In this document: piece after piece, positions 37,601-52,300 of the stretch
How the letters are laid out: each line of letters opens with the position of its first letter
Numbering within the stretch: position 1 is the first letter of the stretch
Source of the DNA: Macrotis lagotis
Taxonomy: Eukaryota > Chordata > Mammalia > Peramelemorphia > Peramelidae
Reading direction: 5' to 3'
Length of the DNA stretch: 64,000 nt
NCBI RefSeq assembly: GCF_037893015.1
Contig: NC_133662.1
Span: forward strand, 270,809,944-270,873,943
The notes under the pieces: model-generated
Databases searched by the model: none
What the model saw: the letters and a program-made list of their open reading frames with translations, nothing else
What the model was told of the DNA's origin: nothing
Translations under genes and position numbers: made by a program

Positions 37601-40600
37601 AGAATAATAATCTCAAGTAACTCCTAAGCTATGAAAATGTCACTCAACTGTCTCTGGGATATCAACAGGTCAGCCTCACAAATCTCTCATGCCAATCCTC
37701 TCCTTTTCATCCTCATCTGCTCTTCCCCACCCCCACCCCCCACCCCCTGCCAAGAAGATGAAGACAATGAATGCCCTCCAACCCTGGATACCAGTGGTGA
37801 CAGATTCTTCTTCCTAAAACGTCACCTTGCTCTCCCGGCACATCCCTGCTCACAGCTTTCAGAGCCTGCCCTCTTTCTGCCAGACGAAGCCCAAACTTGT
37901 CAAACTAATTCTAAAGGCTCTTCTCACCTGCCCTTTCCAGTCTTTTCTTTGTTACATCCCAGTATGAACCAGTCCCTCTGGCAGGACCAATCTCCTGGCA
38001 AACTTTGATCAGGCCCTGACCCTGGTCTGAATGCAGCCAATGCCCTGCTACTTAAATCCATCCAGGGTGAGGGCCCAGGTCTCTTCCCGCCTCTCCCAAG
38101 ATGTCTTTCTCCATCACTGCCTTCCCTAGATACCTAAATACATCCACTCGTTGCCAGCACCAGTCACTTTGGCATGCCATGATCTACTTTGGGCTGGCTA
38201 GGGGGACTTACGTGCCTTCCTGTCTCTCCCCAGTGAAATGTTAACTGCTTCAGGGCATCTCACACATCTGGGGGGGGCCTCACATACCCTAATACAGCAC
38301 TAGGGACAAAGAAGGTGCTCCAGAAAGCCCTGACGAATGAATCGAAATTTCAAGCTCAACAAATGAAAAACCGCCACCCCAAAACAGCCAAATCCTTTAC
38401 AAATCCAAGCTTTGAAAGATGAATGAGAACTAGAGCCATCACCGCCAGGAGACAGCAGGTCAGAGGCCAGGTCTCCTCACACCTGTTCCCGAGTTTCTCA
38501 TTCTTCTTGGTTATTAGATTAGAACAAGATGTAAACTGTCAGCAGGTGATCTTATTGCAATTATAGTAAAATGTTATAGTCAGAAGAAAGATTTCCTCAA
38601 GTTGTGTTTACCTCCATCCCATTCCACACAAAGATGTCTTCCCCATCGGTCATTTCAATTTCATGCAATGTCAGTTCATCTCCTACAAAGATGGGATCAC
38701 CAGTGAAACCACTCATCACCATCATGGAAAACCATGCCGCCTCCTCTCTGCACACGGCCCTTTGCAGAGAGCTTGGACCCCGAGTGGAAGCTACATGGGG
38801 GCTTCGGAAAAGACAAAGGCAACCAAGAACCTTCTGTCTGATGAGCTAGCTGCCAAGGCTTTCCCCAGCAGCAGGTGTCTGAGAATTTGAGGGCCGAGGT
38901 CCCCATCAGGACACACTTCTAGCAGAGAAAGCAGGAGGCCCATGCCCAGGCTTTGGCAGCTGAATTAGCACTGTGCCCCTGGGGAGCAATCTCTTCAGAG
39001 CTGACCAAAGCCTGTTATACCCAGGCTCCTTCTACCAAGTATGGTTGCTGGTCTCTAACTGAGAATCCCTAGCAATGCCATTAAGGGAATCGACTGTTGG
39101 ATTCCAGTGGCGGTGGGGCTTGAGGAAAGGTAGATAGGTGGACAAAAAGAGCCAAGATGACAGGCAGCAGGAAGCTCTGGAAAGATCTCTGCAGGGCCCC
39201 TTCCTCACCCTGCCTCTCAGGCTGCCCATCTGGCAAGGAAGGGTCACAGAAGCTAAAGGAAGCACCCCACCCCCACCCCGGCCCCAGGGAATACTATGTC
39301 CTGCTCTCAGCTTGGCCACAAGGGATCTCGGCTCATCAGTCACCGGACCTATCCAAACTACCGCTCAGGCAATGTCGAGGATGACCAGGCAGTCCAACGC
39401 CTCACCCAGGCAGAGACTGCCAACCCACCAAGGAGCAGAGTGAAAGGGCAGCAGGAAAGCAGGGAGGCCAGGGCTGCTGCATGGGGAGGAGGAGAGGATG
39501 GACTATGAGGTGCTAAGGCCCCTCCTGGGCTCGGCCTGCCTCCAGCCCCGCCGCAGCAGGCTCCATCTAAGGGATGGGGGCAGACAAAGAGGGGCCGGAG
39601 AGCAGGGTCATGTCACTGCATCTCACGGAGGACAAGGGGCCTACCTTCAAGGGTCTGGCAAACATGGAGTCCTGCAGGCACGAGCTTGGCAAAGCTGAGC
39701 ACCAGGTCCCCTTCCCAGAATCCCAGGAGCTGGAGATGAAGGAAGAGAGGGAGAGCTGACTTTGGTCAGAGGCCAGAAACAAGTCCAGGCTGACCTGAAG
39801 GACCCTTTCTCCCATAGCTTGCTCGACCCCTGGCTGAAGGTGCCGGGTCCCCAGGCTGGCATGGTGCTCAGAACAAAACAGGTCTGAGACCACCCAGCAG
39901 TGGAGGACAGTAGGCCAAGGGGATGTCCCCACGTCCAACTAGCAAGGAGTTCCACTAGGACCTGATTAACCCTGGTCAAATGGCATCTAACCTGGGAAAA
40001 AACTTTTCCTTCTTGGTAAAAAAATGACAGCCACCTAGATGCAGAGGAAGGCAGAGGCCCTGCGCTTATCCCCTCTTCTACCTGTGTGAAGTCACTGCTC
40101 CTCCCTGGGACTCAGGCTCCTTACCTGTAAACTGAATCACTAAAAACATGACGGTCCACACCTAAGACTCCACTAAGACTCTCTCTTGCCCTGTCACAGG
40201 CAGGGGGTCACATGGCTCCTTCAAACATGTCAGAGGCTTCTGCCCCTCAACGAACACAACAATTGAAATGATAAAGCAAAGTCCTGGGCCAGTGACAGCT
40301 ATCTCAAGTGTGCCATTTCTCCTCAATCACCACCTGCTTCTGGCAGTGCCATTCTCCCCAATGAAATGACTCTAAGATATAAGTGGGCACCAAGCAGATC
40401 TTCATCCTCTTGTCAAAAAACTGCTAACCTAGAATGTACCAGTCCCTGAGGAGGCAGGCAAGCAGAGCCGGGCCTGGAAAAGGAAGGCTGCATGGGGGGC
40501 TCTAGTGTCTCCGCTCCCACTCTCTCCACATGGCTGCCCCATCCCCAGCCCAGGATGCCATCAACATTCTGGCCTCCACTTGCAAGCAGGCTCGAGTCCA

Positions 40601-43600
40601 CGTAAATAGACATCACCTGAAAGATCAACTGCCGAAGATCCCCTAAAGTTTTCCTTCTGTCGATGGTCAAGTTAAACATGCATTCTTCTATTCTGGAGGA
40701 AGAGGGGTGCAGGGCCCCATCATAAAACTCATAGCGGGAGCCCAGGTGGAGATGCAGTTCGAGGTTGTTGAGCACAGAGTCATAGTCAGCCCTGCAAAGC
40801 ATCACAGTCAAGGAGGCATGAGTCCCTTAGGACCCTTAAAGTTGTTCCAATACCAACAGTCTCTTCCCCAAAAAACTCTCATCCCATGAACCTGACTGTC
40901 AACACTGCCTAGAGCCCCTCCCCAAAGAGCAGCCTCCTCATGCTGAGCAGAACCCAACCGGGCCAGCCTGGTTGTCAGCCTGACTCAAGGTCTTGAAAGC
41001 CCACAGCCAGGCTTGACTGAACTGACCTTTTCTTCTGCAGCTCACTGTTGGCCTCATACACCTCCTGCAGCAGGTGACTCGGAACCTTGTAGCGTGGATT
41101 GGACTGAGCTGCAAACAAAAGACCTTGTGAATCCGAGGTCAGCCAAAGGCAGGTAGGTTCAGGACGTCAGCCCCAGCCAGGCCCCACTTCCCTTTGAGGG
41201 TCATCCTAATCAGACTCTGTTCTTCCCTCTGGGCATGGCCCTAGCTGCTCGGAGTCCATCAGCCCCATGACATCTGGCCTGAAGCCGTCTCCCAGGCCCC
41301 CAGGCCATATCCAGTGTCATCCCTGCCAGCTGTGGCACCGTCACTCGGCAGGGAGTGGGAGACCCTCTCAGAGGCATCCCACCACCTATCTGACCACCAA
41401 TTAGCCTTGGATACAAGATCAAGTCTCTCCTGACCTGGTTCTAAGGATATTCCTTCCCTGGTCAACTGTGATGCTTCCTAAGCCCCTCCCCTGGGTGCCT
41501 ACGCTCTGCCGGGCAGCAAGGATATAAACACAAAAAAAGGAGCCTTCCATTCTATGGGGGAGACAACACATAGGATTCAGACAAGACCACCCTTGGGAGG
41601 GTCGACAGGCAGGAACCAGAAACCTCAGCCCTCTGGAAACCCCGATGCCAGCTCTCCTGGAGAGAGCATGGGGGAGGCCACCCCAGCCCCTGGTCCCCAC
41701 CAAGCTCCACTTTAACTCCAGAAGGGAGGAGGGATGACTGTCAGCTCCAAGGTGGCCCACAAGGTTTGAAGTTTGCTCATAGCCAAAGGTGTCCAAAGGG
41801 AGGCAGTAGGTGGGGCAGAAATGCCCAAGACGGGTCTTCTATAGTCTCATCTCCCCATCTCCCCTCCCTAGATGCAGGCCAATAATGAGAGGTCTGGGGC
41901 TTTGAGGGAGGAGGGCTCCAGCTGCACAAGCCAGGGGACCCCCTCCCCAACCAAGGAGAGTTCAGCAATGATAATGGCCAACATGTCAAAAGTACCTGAT
42001 CTCAACAGATCCTCCTGGTTGCTTTACTGAGAAGGAAACCGAGGCAGTCAGAGGCCGAGGGACTTGCATAAGGTCCCCCAGCTAGTCAGGGTGCAGGGAC
42101 TGGCTTGCCCAGCTCTCTGGGGACAGGCCTCACAGGTCCCCCAGCAGGGAGCTGAGAGCACTCACTCTGCAGTTGTTCTCCAAGGTCAAGCCCCCTGACC
42201 CCTAAGCATCACATGTCCAAGCGTGGTTGTACCTTCGAGAGGCCTCTGCAACTGGGTCTTCCGGTAGAACAGCATGTAGGCACTCTCTTTGCCCTGGAAT
42301 TGCTTCTCGATGTCCACTTCCTGGATGGGCTCCACCAGGGAATCATTTATATCAAACCAATGAGGGCCTTCTGTGCTGGCCTCCGACCACTGATCCCCAG
42401 CAGATTCGGCTCCAGAAGCCGCAAGTTCCTCTGTTTGAGAAGGGGCTCCGGGGAGGGGCTGCTCTAGATCAACAGGGGATGTCCAGGGAGGGCTGGCATC
42501 CCTCCTCAGACTGACCTTGCTGGGATTGGAGCTAAGCAAAAACACGTCAGAATGGGCCTGCAAAAACTGAAAGAGAAGAAATCCAAAAGAACTCCAGTTA
42601 GCCATAACCTGGAATGACCTCACACAACTCCCTGAGAAAGGAGGAACCACAGAGAGGACCCAAGCCCCCCAGCAGGGGCCTGGGGGGGCCCCCAGAGATG
42701 TGCAAACTCATTTTACAAAGGAAGAAACAAGGGCTCTGTTTATTCCCTCGGGCTCCTTCTGGGGTGAAGGGCTGTCTAAAACAAAGGCATCATGACCTTG
42801 GTCTATCCACTTTAGGCTATTTTAACTAGGTCCTGTTTCTCTGTCCATGAAGATAACATTAGAGATGGTCAGAGCAGGGTCCTGAGCCAGAGGGTGCCCC
42901 AAGCACTCTGAGAATGCCAGAAAGGAAGAAGAGAAGCAGAGGGGCACTTGGATCAAATGTGGAGCCAGAAGCAGCCCAAAGTCACCAGACCCCATCCCAG
43001 TGGGCAACAGGGAATGGGAAAGCCGGCCCCTCCAAGAGCCTGCTGCTACAGGACGGCAGCCCTGGCTGAGAAGCAGAAGAGCCATTCTCCTCCTCCCAAG
43101 GCCTCCATCATCCAAGGATTCCATCCTCGGCCAGTAGATCAAGGGAGCTAGAGACTAAGGACCAAAACCCAGAGGCAGGTCCCCACGGAGAGGCCCTCAG
43201 CCAAGATTCTCCTTGCTCCGGTCCATCCTCCTCACAGTGCAGATTTGGTCACACCACCTTCTCTGAACGCCATACACAGTTCCCTTATTGCCTCCAAGAT
43301 CATACAAAATCCCGAGGGGCTTTCAGAGTTCCTTTCCAGTGTTCCTTTCCACCTTTCCACCTACTCTTCATTTGCCCCCACTGTGCCTGCTGCCTCCTCA
43401 TCTTCTCCAGGAAGCCTCCCCTGAGTTCCCCATCTTACAAATGCCCCTTCAGAGATTCTCTCTATCTTCTCTGGACACAGTGGCTGGCAGATGGTCTCCC
43501 CATTGACTGGAAGCGCCTTGAGGACAAGGGTTGTCTCTGCCCTCTCAGCAAGGGCATAGTTCTGGATCCAAAGAACCAAGGCTGGGCTGGGTCTGACAGC

Positions 43601-46600
43601 TGACCATGCTCTTGACCCAAAAGGTCCCAACACCAGCCTAGGACCCTGATTCACTGAGATAAATGGGACAGAAAGAGATGGACTGAGATGGCTCAAGAAC
43701 TCTGAGCCAGGCAGGGAGGTCCCTTCTAAGACAGGAAGCCAGGCTCAGTCAAAGGCAGCCCTCACTCTGTCTCAGAGGGCCGAGCACCAGAGGCCAGAGG
43801 AGTCACCTGGCCAGTGGGGGGCTGTTGTACCTTCAGCAGGGGCCCATGCTGTTTCCGATACTTCTTGTTCCAAGAAATTTCTATGCTTGCTAAGAGCTTT
43901 TGGCCCAGCTGGTCCACAGGAATCAGTTTATTTTCCTCCTTCAGAAAGAAAGATTAGAACCCATCAGAACAAGTGTGCTCAAATGAAAGAGGAATCCAAG
44001 GGTAAAAACGCCAGGTGAGAAGCAGGGAGGTGCACCCAGCAACATTCTCCAAGAGCTAGAGAGCCAGGCCGGGACGGGGTGAGATTTCACTCTAGGACTG
44101 AGCGGGGCAGGACCAGAGCCCCACCACCCGCCTCTCCCTCCCCTGCCCAGCTCCAAGTCTCCAGGATAAAGCAAAGTCGCCATCATCCCGACGGGGGTGT
44201 CTCGTGGGCATCCTCCCTGCCAAAAGCTATGACCTGGGATGCATTTCTAGAGCTCCTGTCCACAGTGAAAACAAAGCAGTTGCAGCACTGGCTTGAATCC
44301 AAAGTGAAGTGGATCGGTAAAACCGGGACTGTACCCAAATAACAATTATGCCCCCCCAAGACTAGATGATCAACCTGCCCATTCCCACAGAACTCAAGGG
44401 CACCCCAAACTGACTACTCTATGACCCACCTCCCCCCCTCTCTTTCCCCTTATGACCCTGGAGCTCTTCTCTGACTGAGCTCCACATGGTACAGCTCCAA
44501 GGAAGGAGGAATTCCATAATCTGCAAATTGGTTCCTTACAATTAAAGTAATAAATACCCAGCTCTCTGGTCACTGGCCTGCTGGGTCACACCCAGGGAAA
44601 GCAGCGATCTCTCAGCAAAACTTCAGTTAACACCACATACCCCACCCAGAAGGAAGAAGGAAGTCTCAACTGGCCCTAAGGGGACCTGGCTGCCAAGCCC
44701 CTATCTCTGCTGGCTCACAGCCAACTGGCCTGGTTTCTGAGGAAGACGCTGTCTCAGAGGGCTTCCTCCCTTCTCCCTCCTGCCAGCTCAGTGACCTGGA
44801 AATGGGGAAGCTGGCATGCATATTCCTCATTCCCTCCAGAGGGCTGCCCAGTCCTGGATCCTCCCAGGATCTTCCCTCATCCTCACTCCCAATCCACAAT
44901 CATTCCCTGAGGCCTGGGGCTTCCCAACTTCTCTCCCGCTTCTGATCCCTGGCTCCCCAGCTCCAGAAGCTGACTCCCATGTCTAATCTTCCTAGTCCTG
45001 TCCCACTGTGACCAAGAAGCCCTGGTCTCCTCTACATCCTCATCACCTAGCCCCGATCCCACTGTCTCCCAATGAAGAGACTGCCCCTCCAGGCCCCTGC
45101 CAGCCCTACTGGCTCTTACAGGTGGTCTGGAAGCTCCTGTGCCAAGGATGCCAAGAGAAAAGGTGAAGTCCAAGTCACTGTCAGGATTGCACCCCCCATG
45201 CCTGGCCTCCCCAAGTCTCGACTCCACCAGGAGGCCCCAGCAAGGCCCAGGAAGGACCCGTACTTTTGGACTGCGGAGCACCTGATGAGAGCTCAAGGCT
45301 TTTCCATCCCCTACAGCCTGTTGCCCATTGTCCAGAGGCTTGGAGGGGAGCCGCCTCCAGGAACAGAAGAAGCATGGGCTCCAGGTCCAACATACATACC
45401 TGGGATAAGATATTTTTGAGGACCGTCAACGGATTATCAGTTTCTTGTACAGTTGGAAGATCTTTCAAACTCCTGGACTTTGCAACAAGTTCAGACTCGT
45501 CTTCCTGGAAAAACAAAGTCATCCTAGTCAAAGGCCCCAAGGCTGTCCGAGAAGATGATGGCCACAAAGGCCCAGGCGGGTTGGACAATGGGCTTCCCAA
45601 GCTTTCAAGGGCAGCTGATGAGCAAGGACATTGGACTCAGCTGCTCCACAAAGGCCCAAGTGGAAAGCTGTGGGACCTTAACCAAGAGGCTCAAAACCAA
45701 AGCCAAGGAGAGCTACAAGAAAGAACGGTGGCCAATCACACTGTGTTTGCATTGTTTCTAAACCAGCCACTGTTACCTTCTGACACCTTCTGAACTAAGA
45801 CCTACAGACATCAAATGGAAGGGGCCTTAGGTAAAAGAGACAGGACAAAGGGGCCTCAGGCCTTCCAGGGCAGGCCATGTGACCCCTCTTTAAGGCCAGA
45901 GTCTCCCCTCAGTTCCTGACTTATTTGGCCCATTGGGACCTCCTGGCTATAACCTGTCTCCCCAATTAGATGGAGCTCCTGGAGGCCTGGACCTGTCTCA
46001 GTTCTCAGCATGGAGTCTGACACCATATCATCTTCTCAGGCAGGTCTGACACCCCTTCCCTCTTCTAAGCCATCTACAGCCATCTACCAGACCCCACCAT
46101 TGGTAGGTGCTGCTGGTGGGCAGGTCTTAAGAACTGAGCCTGGATTTTAAGCAATGAATCTGCAGGTTAGCCTCCAAAAGAGACCGCCACATCTCTACAT
46201 CCTACTGCCTCCAGAAGAGTTCCAGATGTGTTGGGATGGCCAGGATTCCCTCCAGCCTGGTCTGCAAGGTCAGCTTGGGCAAGCAGAAAAGGAGCAGCTG
46301 GGCCAGAAGGGTTTTCTGCAAGGCTGGCCCAGAGAAGATCCCTCAGAACTAGACCATGCCCAGCACGGATCCCTCCCTCTGTAGTGACACTGGGCCTCCC
46401 CATCAAGGAGCAGGTGGTAAAGCACATGGGAATTCTCCCTGGTTGGAGGAGCGGGCAGGGGAAGGCTGCCTGTAGAACCAGCTACAGAGCTCCATAAAAT
46501 GACCTTAGGAATCCAAGGCAGCTATTGAAATTAGGACAAAGTCACAGAACTACTGTATCTTCATCTAGAAAATGAAAAATGACCCTTGCAAGGTCGGGAG

Positions 46601-49260
46601 AAGAGCACAATGCAAATTAGAAAAGCCCCCACCCATGCCAAAACTGGCCAACTGCAGAAGCAGAGATTCAGACCAAATCCATCCATCACAGGCAACAGCC
46701 ATGTGTGCAGCCTGGACCCAGACCCACCTCTCTGGTCATCTCCATGACACCAGGCTCTGTCATAAACTTCTGACACTGCACACCCTCCTCCCACCCCCAA
46801 ACCCCTAGTCATTCTCTAGGAGTCAACCATCAAGGTCATGGTCAAGGTCATCCTCCTCCGTTATGGTCATGATCATCTTCGATGGTTGAGGTCATCCCTT
46901 ATTGGTCATAGCCATGGTCATCTTCACTAGTTGGGGGTCACATCTTCATTGGTTGGGGCTGTCCTTCTTCACTGGTCAGAGTCATCTTTATGAGTCACGA
47001 TCATTCTCATCAGTCCTGATCATCCTCATCGGTCACAATCATCCTCATCAGTCAAGGTCATCCTTATCAGAGCCCTTCTTGGCCCATTCACCCAGGTTTC
47101 TTAGCCTAGCTCTGAAAATAAGAATCAAATCTGTCCTAGCAGGTCACCCTGACTGCCACTTTTAGAGCAGAAACTCCATGTAGGCAAAAACTGTCTGGCA
47201 TCCCTGTATCTTATCCTCAGCACCAGGCTGAGAGTAAGGGCTTTGTAAATGCTTTTCCAGCCCACTACATACTGCATTCCATCACCAGGCCCACCCCCCA
47301 CTACATTCCCACCTGAGAGAGCAGACATGAGTCAGACATGAGTCAGACAGTCTGAAAACACTGGCCTTCAAATCTGTCAGCTTCCTCAGGACCCACATTA
47401 AGAGAAGACAGACTTCATTCCTATTAAAAACACTTGAAATCATCGGGTATTAATGGATTTCTCTCCAACATACATGATCTGTAATGGGGACAAGCTAGAA
47501 TCCTTTCCAGTAAGATCAGGAGTAAAACAAGGATGTCCATTATCACCAATGTTACTCAATATTGTATTAGAAATGATAGCAAGAGCAAGAAGAGAAGATA
47601 AAGAAATTGAAGAAATTAGGAGGGGCAAGGAAATGATAAAGCTTTTTGTTAAAAACAATGATAATCTTGGAAAATTCTAGAGATTCAACTAAAAAGCTAG
47701 TTGACACCATTTTAGCAATGTAGCAGGACATAAAATAAATCTACATAAATCATCAGCATTTATATATATATATGTATATGTTCCATATAAAATACCCATA
47801 GACAATATAAAAATCCTGGAAGCATACCTACCAAGACAAACCCAGGAACTGTATGTACATATTACAGAACACTCTTTATACAAAGAAAGTCAGATTTAAA
47901 CAACTGGGAAATATTAACTGTTCTTTATCACAAAGATGATAGCACTCCCTAAACTAATTTACTTATTCAATATCATTCCAAATAAATTGTCAAAAAAAAT
48001 TTAGAGTTAAAAAATAAGAATAAAATTCATTTGAAGAACAAAAGATCAAAAATATCAAAGGAATGAATAAAAAAAGTAAAGGAAGAAGAGGTTTAGCAGA
48101 ATCAGATCTTAACTTTATTATAAGATGGTAATTATCAAAGACATTTGGTTCTGGCTAAGAAATAAAATGGTGGATCAGTGGAACAGAAGACATATAAATG
48201 TTACATGTCTACATATAATACACAGCAGTAAATGATGGTAGTAACCTTGAGTTTGACAAATGTAAAGATCAGGGCGGCTAGATGGTGCAGTGGATAGAGC
48301 ACTGGCCCTGGAGTCTGGAGGACCTGAGTTCAAATCTAGCCTCAGACCCTCAATACTTACTTGGCTGTATGACTTTGGGCAAGCCACTTAACCCCATTGC
48401 CTTAAATTAAAAAAAAAAAAAGACAAATGTAAAGATTTTAGCTTTTGGGAAAAGAATTCATCATTTAGGAAAACAGTCTGGCAGAAACTGAGAATTGACC
48501 AATATCTTACACCATTTACCAAGATAAGGTCAAAATGGATACATCCTGGATATAAAAAAAAGCATAGATAAATTAAATATATATTTATTACTTATCAGAC
48601 TTTGGATGGGAGAAGACTTTATGAATAAACAAGATAGTGAGCACTGTGAGGTATAAAATGTGTAACTTTTATTACATTAAATTGAAAAAGGATTAAACAA
48701 ATCTCCTGCAGCCAAGATTAGAAAGGAATCAGAAAATCAAAGAAAAATTTAAAGTCAGTTGCTGGGATAAAGGTTTTATATCTTAAATGTATAGAGAACT
48801 TTTCTAAGAAATATGAGTCATTTGCCTATTGATAAATGGATATAAAAAAAGGATATGAAGAGACATTTTTTCAATGAAAGAATCAAAACTATAGTCATAT
48901 GAAAAAATGCTGTAAATCATGACTGACTAGAAAAATGCTCATTAAAACTTTTTTTTTTTTTAGATTTTTTGCAAGGCAAATGGGGTTAAGTGGCTTGCCC
49001 AAGGCCACACAGCTAGGTAATTATTAAGTGTCTGAGACCGGATTTGAACCCAGGTATTCCTGACTTCAGGGCCGGTGCTTTATCCACTGCGTCACCTAGC
49101 CGCCCCTCATTAAAAACAATATTAAGACATTATTTCATACCTATGAGATTGACTAAAATGATCAAAGAAAACAACAAATTTGAAGGGGATGTGAGAAAAC
49201 TGAACTGGAAGGACCCATGAAGGAAGACGCTATATATACATCCACCTCCAGAGAACAGAG

Positions 49261-49315
<55 letters not shown>

Positions 49316-52300
49316 GAAAGAGAATTGCTGACCCTTCCCTAGTTTGGAACTTAAACAGAATTTAACCACAATACAATTTCAAAAAAGGAGTGTGCCAGGG
49401 GGCTCGGGGGATGACACCCCCTCCAAAGCAAAAAAAGCAGAAACACCACCCCCCAAAGGGGCAAGGCAGCAACAAAGAGCAGAGAGGCACAAGAGCTGCT
49501 CCACCTCACACAGGTCCTGGGCTGGAGAAGAGGAGCCCAGACGGAGCACACAGGGGTGCCCCGCCTCCAGGAGTCCCCAGCCAGACCAAGAGTGGCCTCT
49601 GCCATCACTCCCCTGGTCTCTCGGCATTCCCTGCCCCTTCTTCCTCCGCACCCTCAAGGGTCCCTGAGTGGGAGCCGAGAAGGGCCATGCTGCCGCCCCC
49701 TCGGCAATCCCAGAGATGTAGCCTGCCCCCAAGCAGGGGCCAGGAGGGTGTGGGGCTGGCGCCACTCACCTCCAAGTGCCAGTTTCCCAAGTGATCGACA
49801 TCTTTAATATAGACATGGTAGTGTCCTCCATAGCAGCCACCTTTGTGTATAATGACTGAGAAGAGGTCATACAAGTACTCTGAATCGTCCAACTCATTCT
49901 AAAAGGAAAGGAAGTCATGTCAGTTGTCACTGGTGAAACAGCAACCCCAAGTCTCAGGGGCCATACACACAAGGCACTAACTTCAATGTGTCCCTTGGGT
50001 CACTGTCAGCATCTGGGTCTGACAGCACAGCGGCCAAGACTTCTTCAAGGCCACGTGGTGACCATGGCACATGGTGGACTGGGCTTAGAGTCAGGAAGAT
50101 CTGAGTTCAATTCCAGTCTCAGATTCCACTATCAGGTCCCTCTGCTTTTCTCAGTTGCCTTAACTGTAAAATAGGGATCCCCAGGATCCCTCCCTGCCAA
50201 GGTCATTGCCAAACCACACTTTAATCACCTTAATGGTCGTATCTTTGGTGGTTATTCCCACTAAGAAAGTCTACACAAATGGTAGTCCTACACTAGGCCA
50301 ACACTGCTTTGGGTACATGGGGTAGGGCTCCTATTCTGGAAGCTCGGCATGCTCACTTTGGTTGGGCTCCCCAAGATGGGGTACCCCATGAGACAAGGGG
50401 CACACTGCATCAAAGTTCTTCCTTTCTAAGAGAGTAGGTGGACTGAGACTCATCAGGAGGGCATAGGGAAGGGATGGGAGGGAGCCTAGCCTGAGACTTC
50501 TCTGGGGCACGACCCTCTTAGCATAGGGACCCCACCCAGAAGCACCTTGCAAACTAATTGAGAGAAGGGCCTTTCTTCAGCAGTGATGTCACTTTCCCCA
50601 GCCCTTTGGACGCCCAGGAAAGCCCTGAGCTGGACCTTGGAGCCTGGAAATCCCCCATCCCACCACATCCCAAAGTCCAAAGGTCAGGGGCATCTCTGTC
50701 ACTTGATGATGAAGGCAAAGAGCCAGCCGTGGGTCCAGTCCTGTATGGTTGGCAACGCGCCTCTGATTTCTCTCGCTAGACCCTCATTCTATCACTGTGC
50801 GGGAGGTGCAATGGCAATGCCCATTTTACAGACCCAGGTTAAGTAATCATGCATCAGGTCCCAGGTCCCCAGAGGAGTGCAAGGGAATGAGCCTGGCAGA
50901 GTGTGCCCACCTGCTCACAAAATGGCTTCAGGTCTATCTGCAGCGGAAACGTGTAGGAGCCTGTCTCCTTGTAGCGCTCACACTTGGCAAAATCAAAATT
51001 AAATCTCAGCAATGAAACCGTCAGGAAAGGAGGCAGCTTGCGCAACCGGGCCGACTGTGGAGACAAGAGTGGCAGTCTGCATGTGCACGTGCCTCCCATA
51101 CACACCAGCATGCATGCCCATCAAGGCTGAAGCCCACAGGAAAGGGAAGAACCCTCTGCCAGCCCCACGGGCCAGCTGCCTCTCCTCTGCACCATGAGGA
51201 CTTCCCCTCACAGCCCCTGCAGGTCCTGCACAATCACTACCCGGTGTTGAGGAGCTGCCTCTGCCCAGAGCAGACGTCATCAACTCAACCCTACTTGGGC
51301 ATAAAACTGTGGCACTGAGACCGAGGCAAGGGCAGCAGAGCACCAGCCTAATGGTGGCTGGCAAGACCCATCCATCAGATTTTCCTGGAGGAGCTTGGCA
51401 CCAATGAGGGCAGAGAAAAACAACCTGGCCAGAGCCCACCTCTGGAGTCCTGCTGATCCTGGATCAAGGCACAGCCCTGGCGGGTTGCACCCCTGCCCAC
51501 CTCATTTGGGTCAATGTCTCCCAAGCCCTTCCTCAGTCCGGAGCCTGGCTCACAGTAGGTGCCTGTCAACACTTCCTCCTCACCTTGGTGGCACTAACAA
51601 GCTTGTCACAAGTGCCACAGTGATACAGGTTCTCCGCATCAAAGAATTCCTCTTCCACATACATGCTCCAAAGGGCCTCCTCCAGGCCAGATAGGTTCTT
51701 GACGGCCACTGTCAGGTCCAAAAAGTCCTCCTATCACTCAGGGAAGGGCAAAAGTCTGTTAGGGGCACGAACCAGGATGCCCACTGCCAGAAACTTCACA
51801 AGGCCAGAGCCAAACAGTGTGGCTGCAAGGAGCTCATAACAAGCATGCTCCCAAGTGGCCCTAGAGGTGGAAATCAAGACTCAGAAAGGGAGGAGACTGG
51901 CCCAGGATCACCCAGATCCCAACCCTCCTAGAAGCTGCCTGGGGAAGGGTCTGGTCCCTTGACAAGTATGCCCCAATCTACACCTGTGGGCCCCCCTCCA
52001 TTGAGAGCCCATCCTGGCTGAAGGAAGAGAGGTGATCAACAGCACAAGGCCTCCCAGGTCACTTTCTCCTCTGCCTCCCTCCTGCCCTGTGATTCTCAGA
52101 GATGACTAGGATGCCCATCCCCCTTGGTCTACAGCCCCTCCCCAGGGACCTGGACCCCAAGCCTTCAGGCCAGACCCACCTGCCGCTCGCTGATGTTCTC
52201 ACACTCCTTGCACACCACGTGATTCACAATGGTCCCATGGTAGAGACGGTTAATGAGGTCATGGCCAGAGGTGCCCACCAGGGAGCTCTCCAACGCACTG

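Larger units (their letters stand above)
47430..49220 (+). mobile_element. L1 3' half, decayed, with two nested SINEs
   Basis: RT region at 47453-47660 ([40 protein letters not shown]), continuing through ORF2 to 3' text near 49200. Interrupted by SINEs at 48270-48421 and 48948-49105. No intact ORF. Confidence 0.85.
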
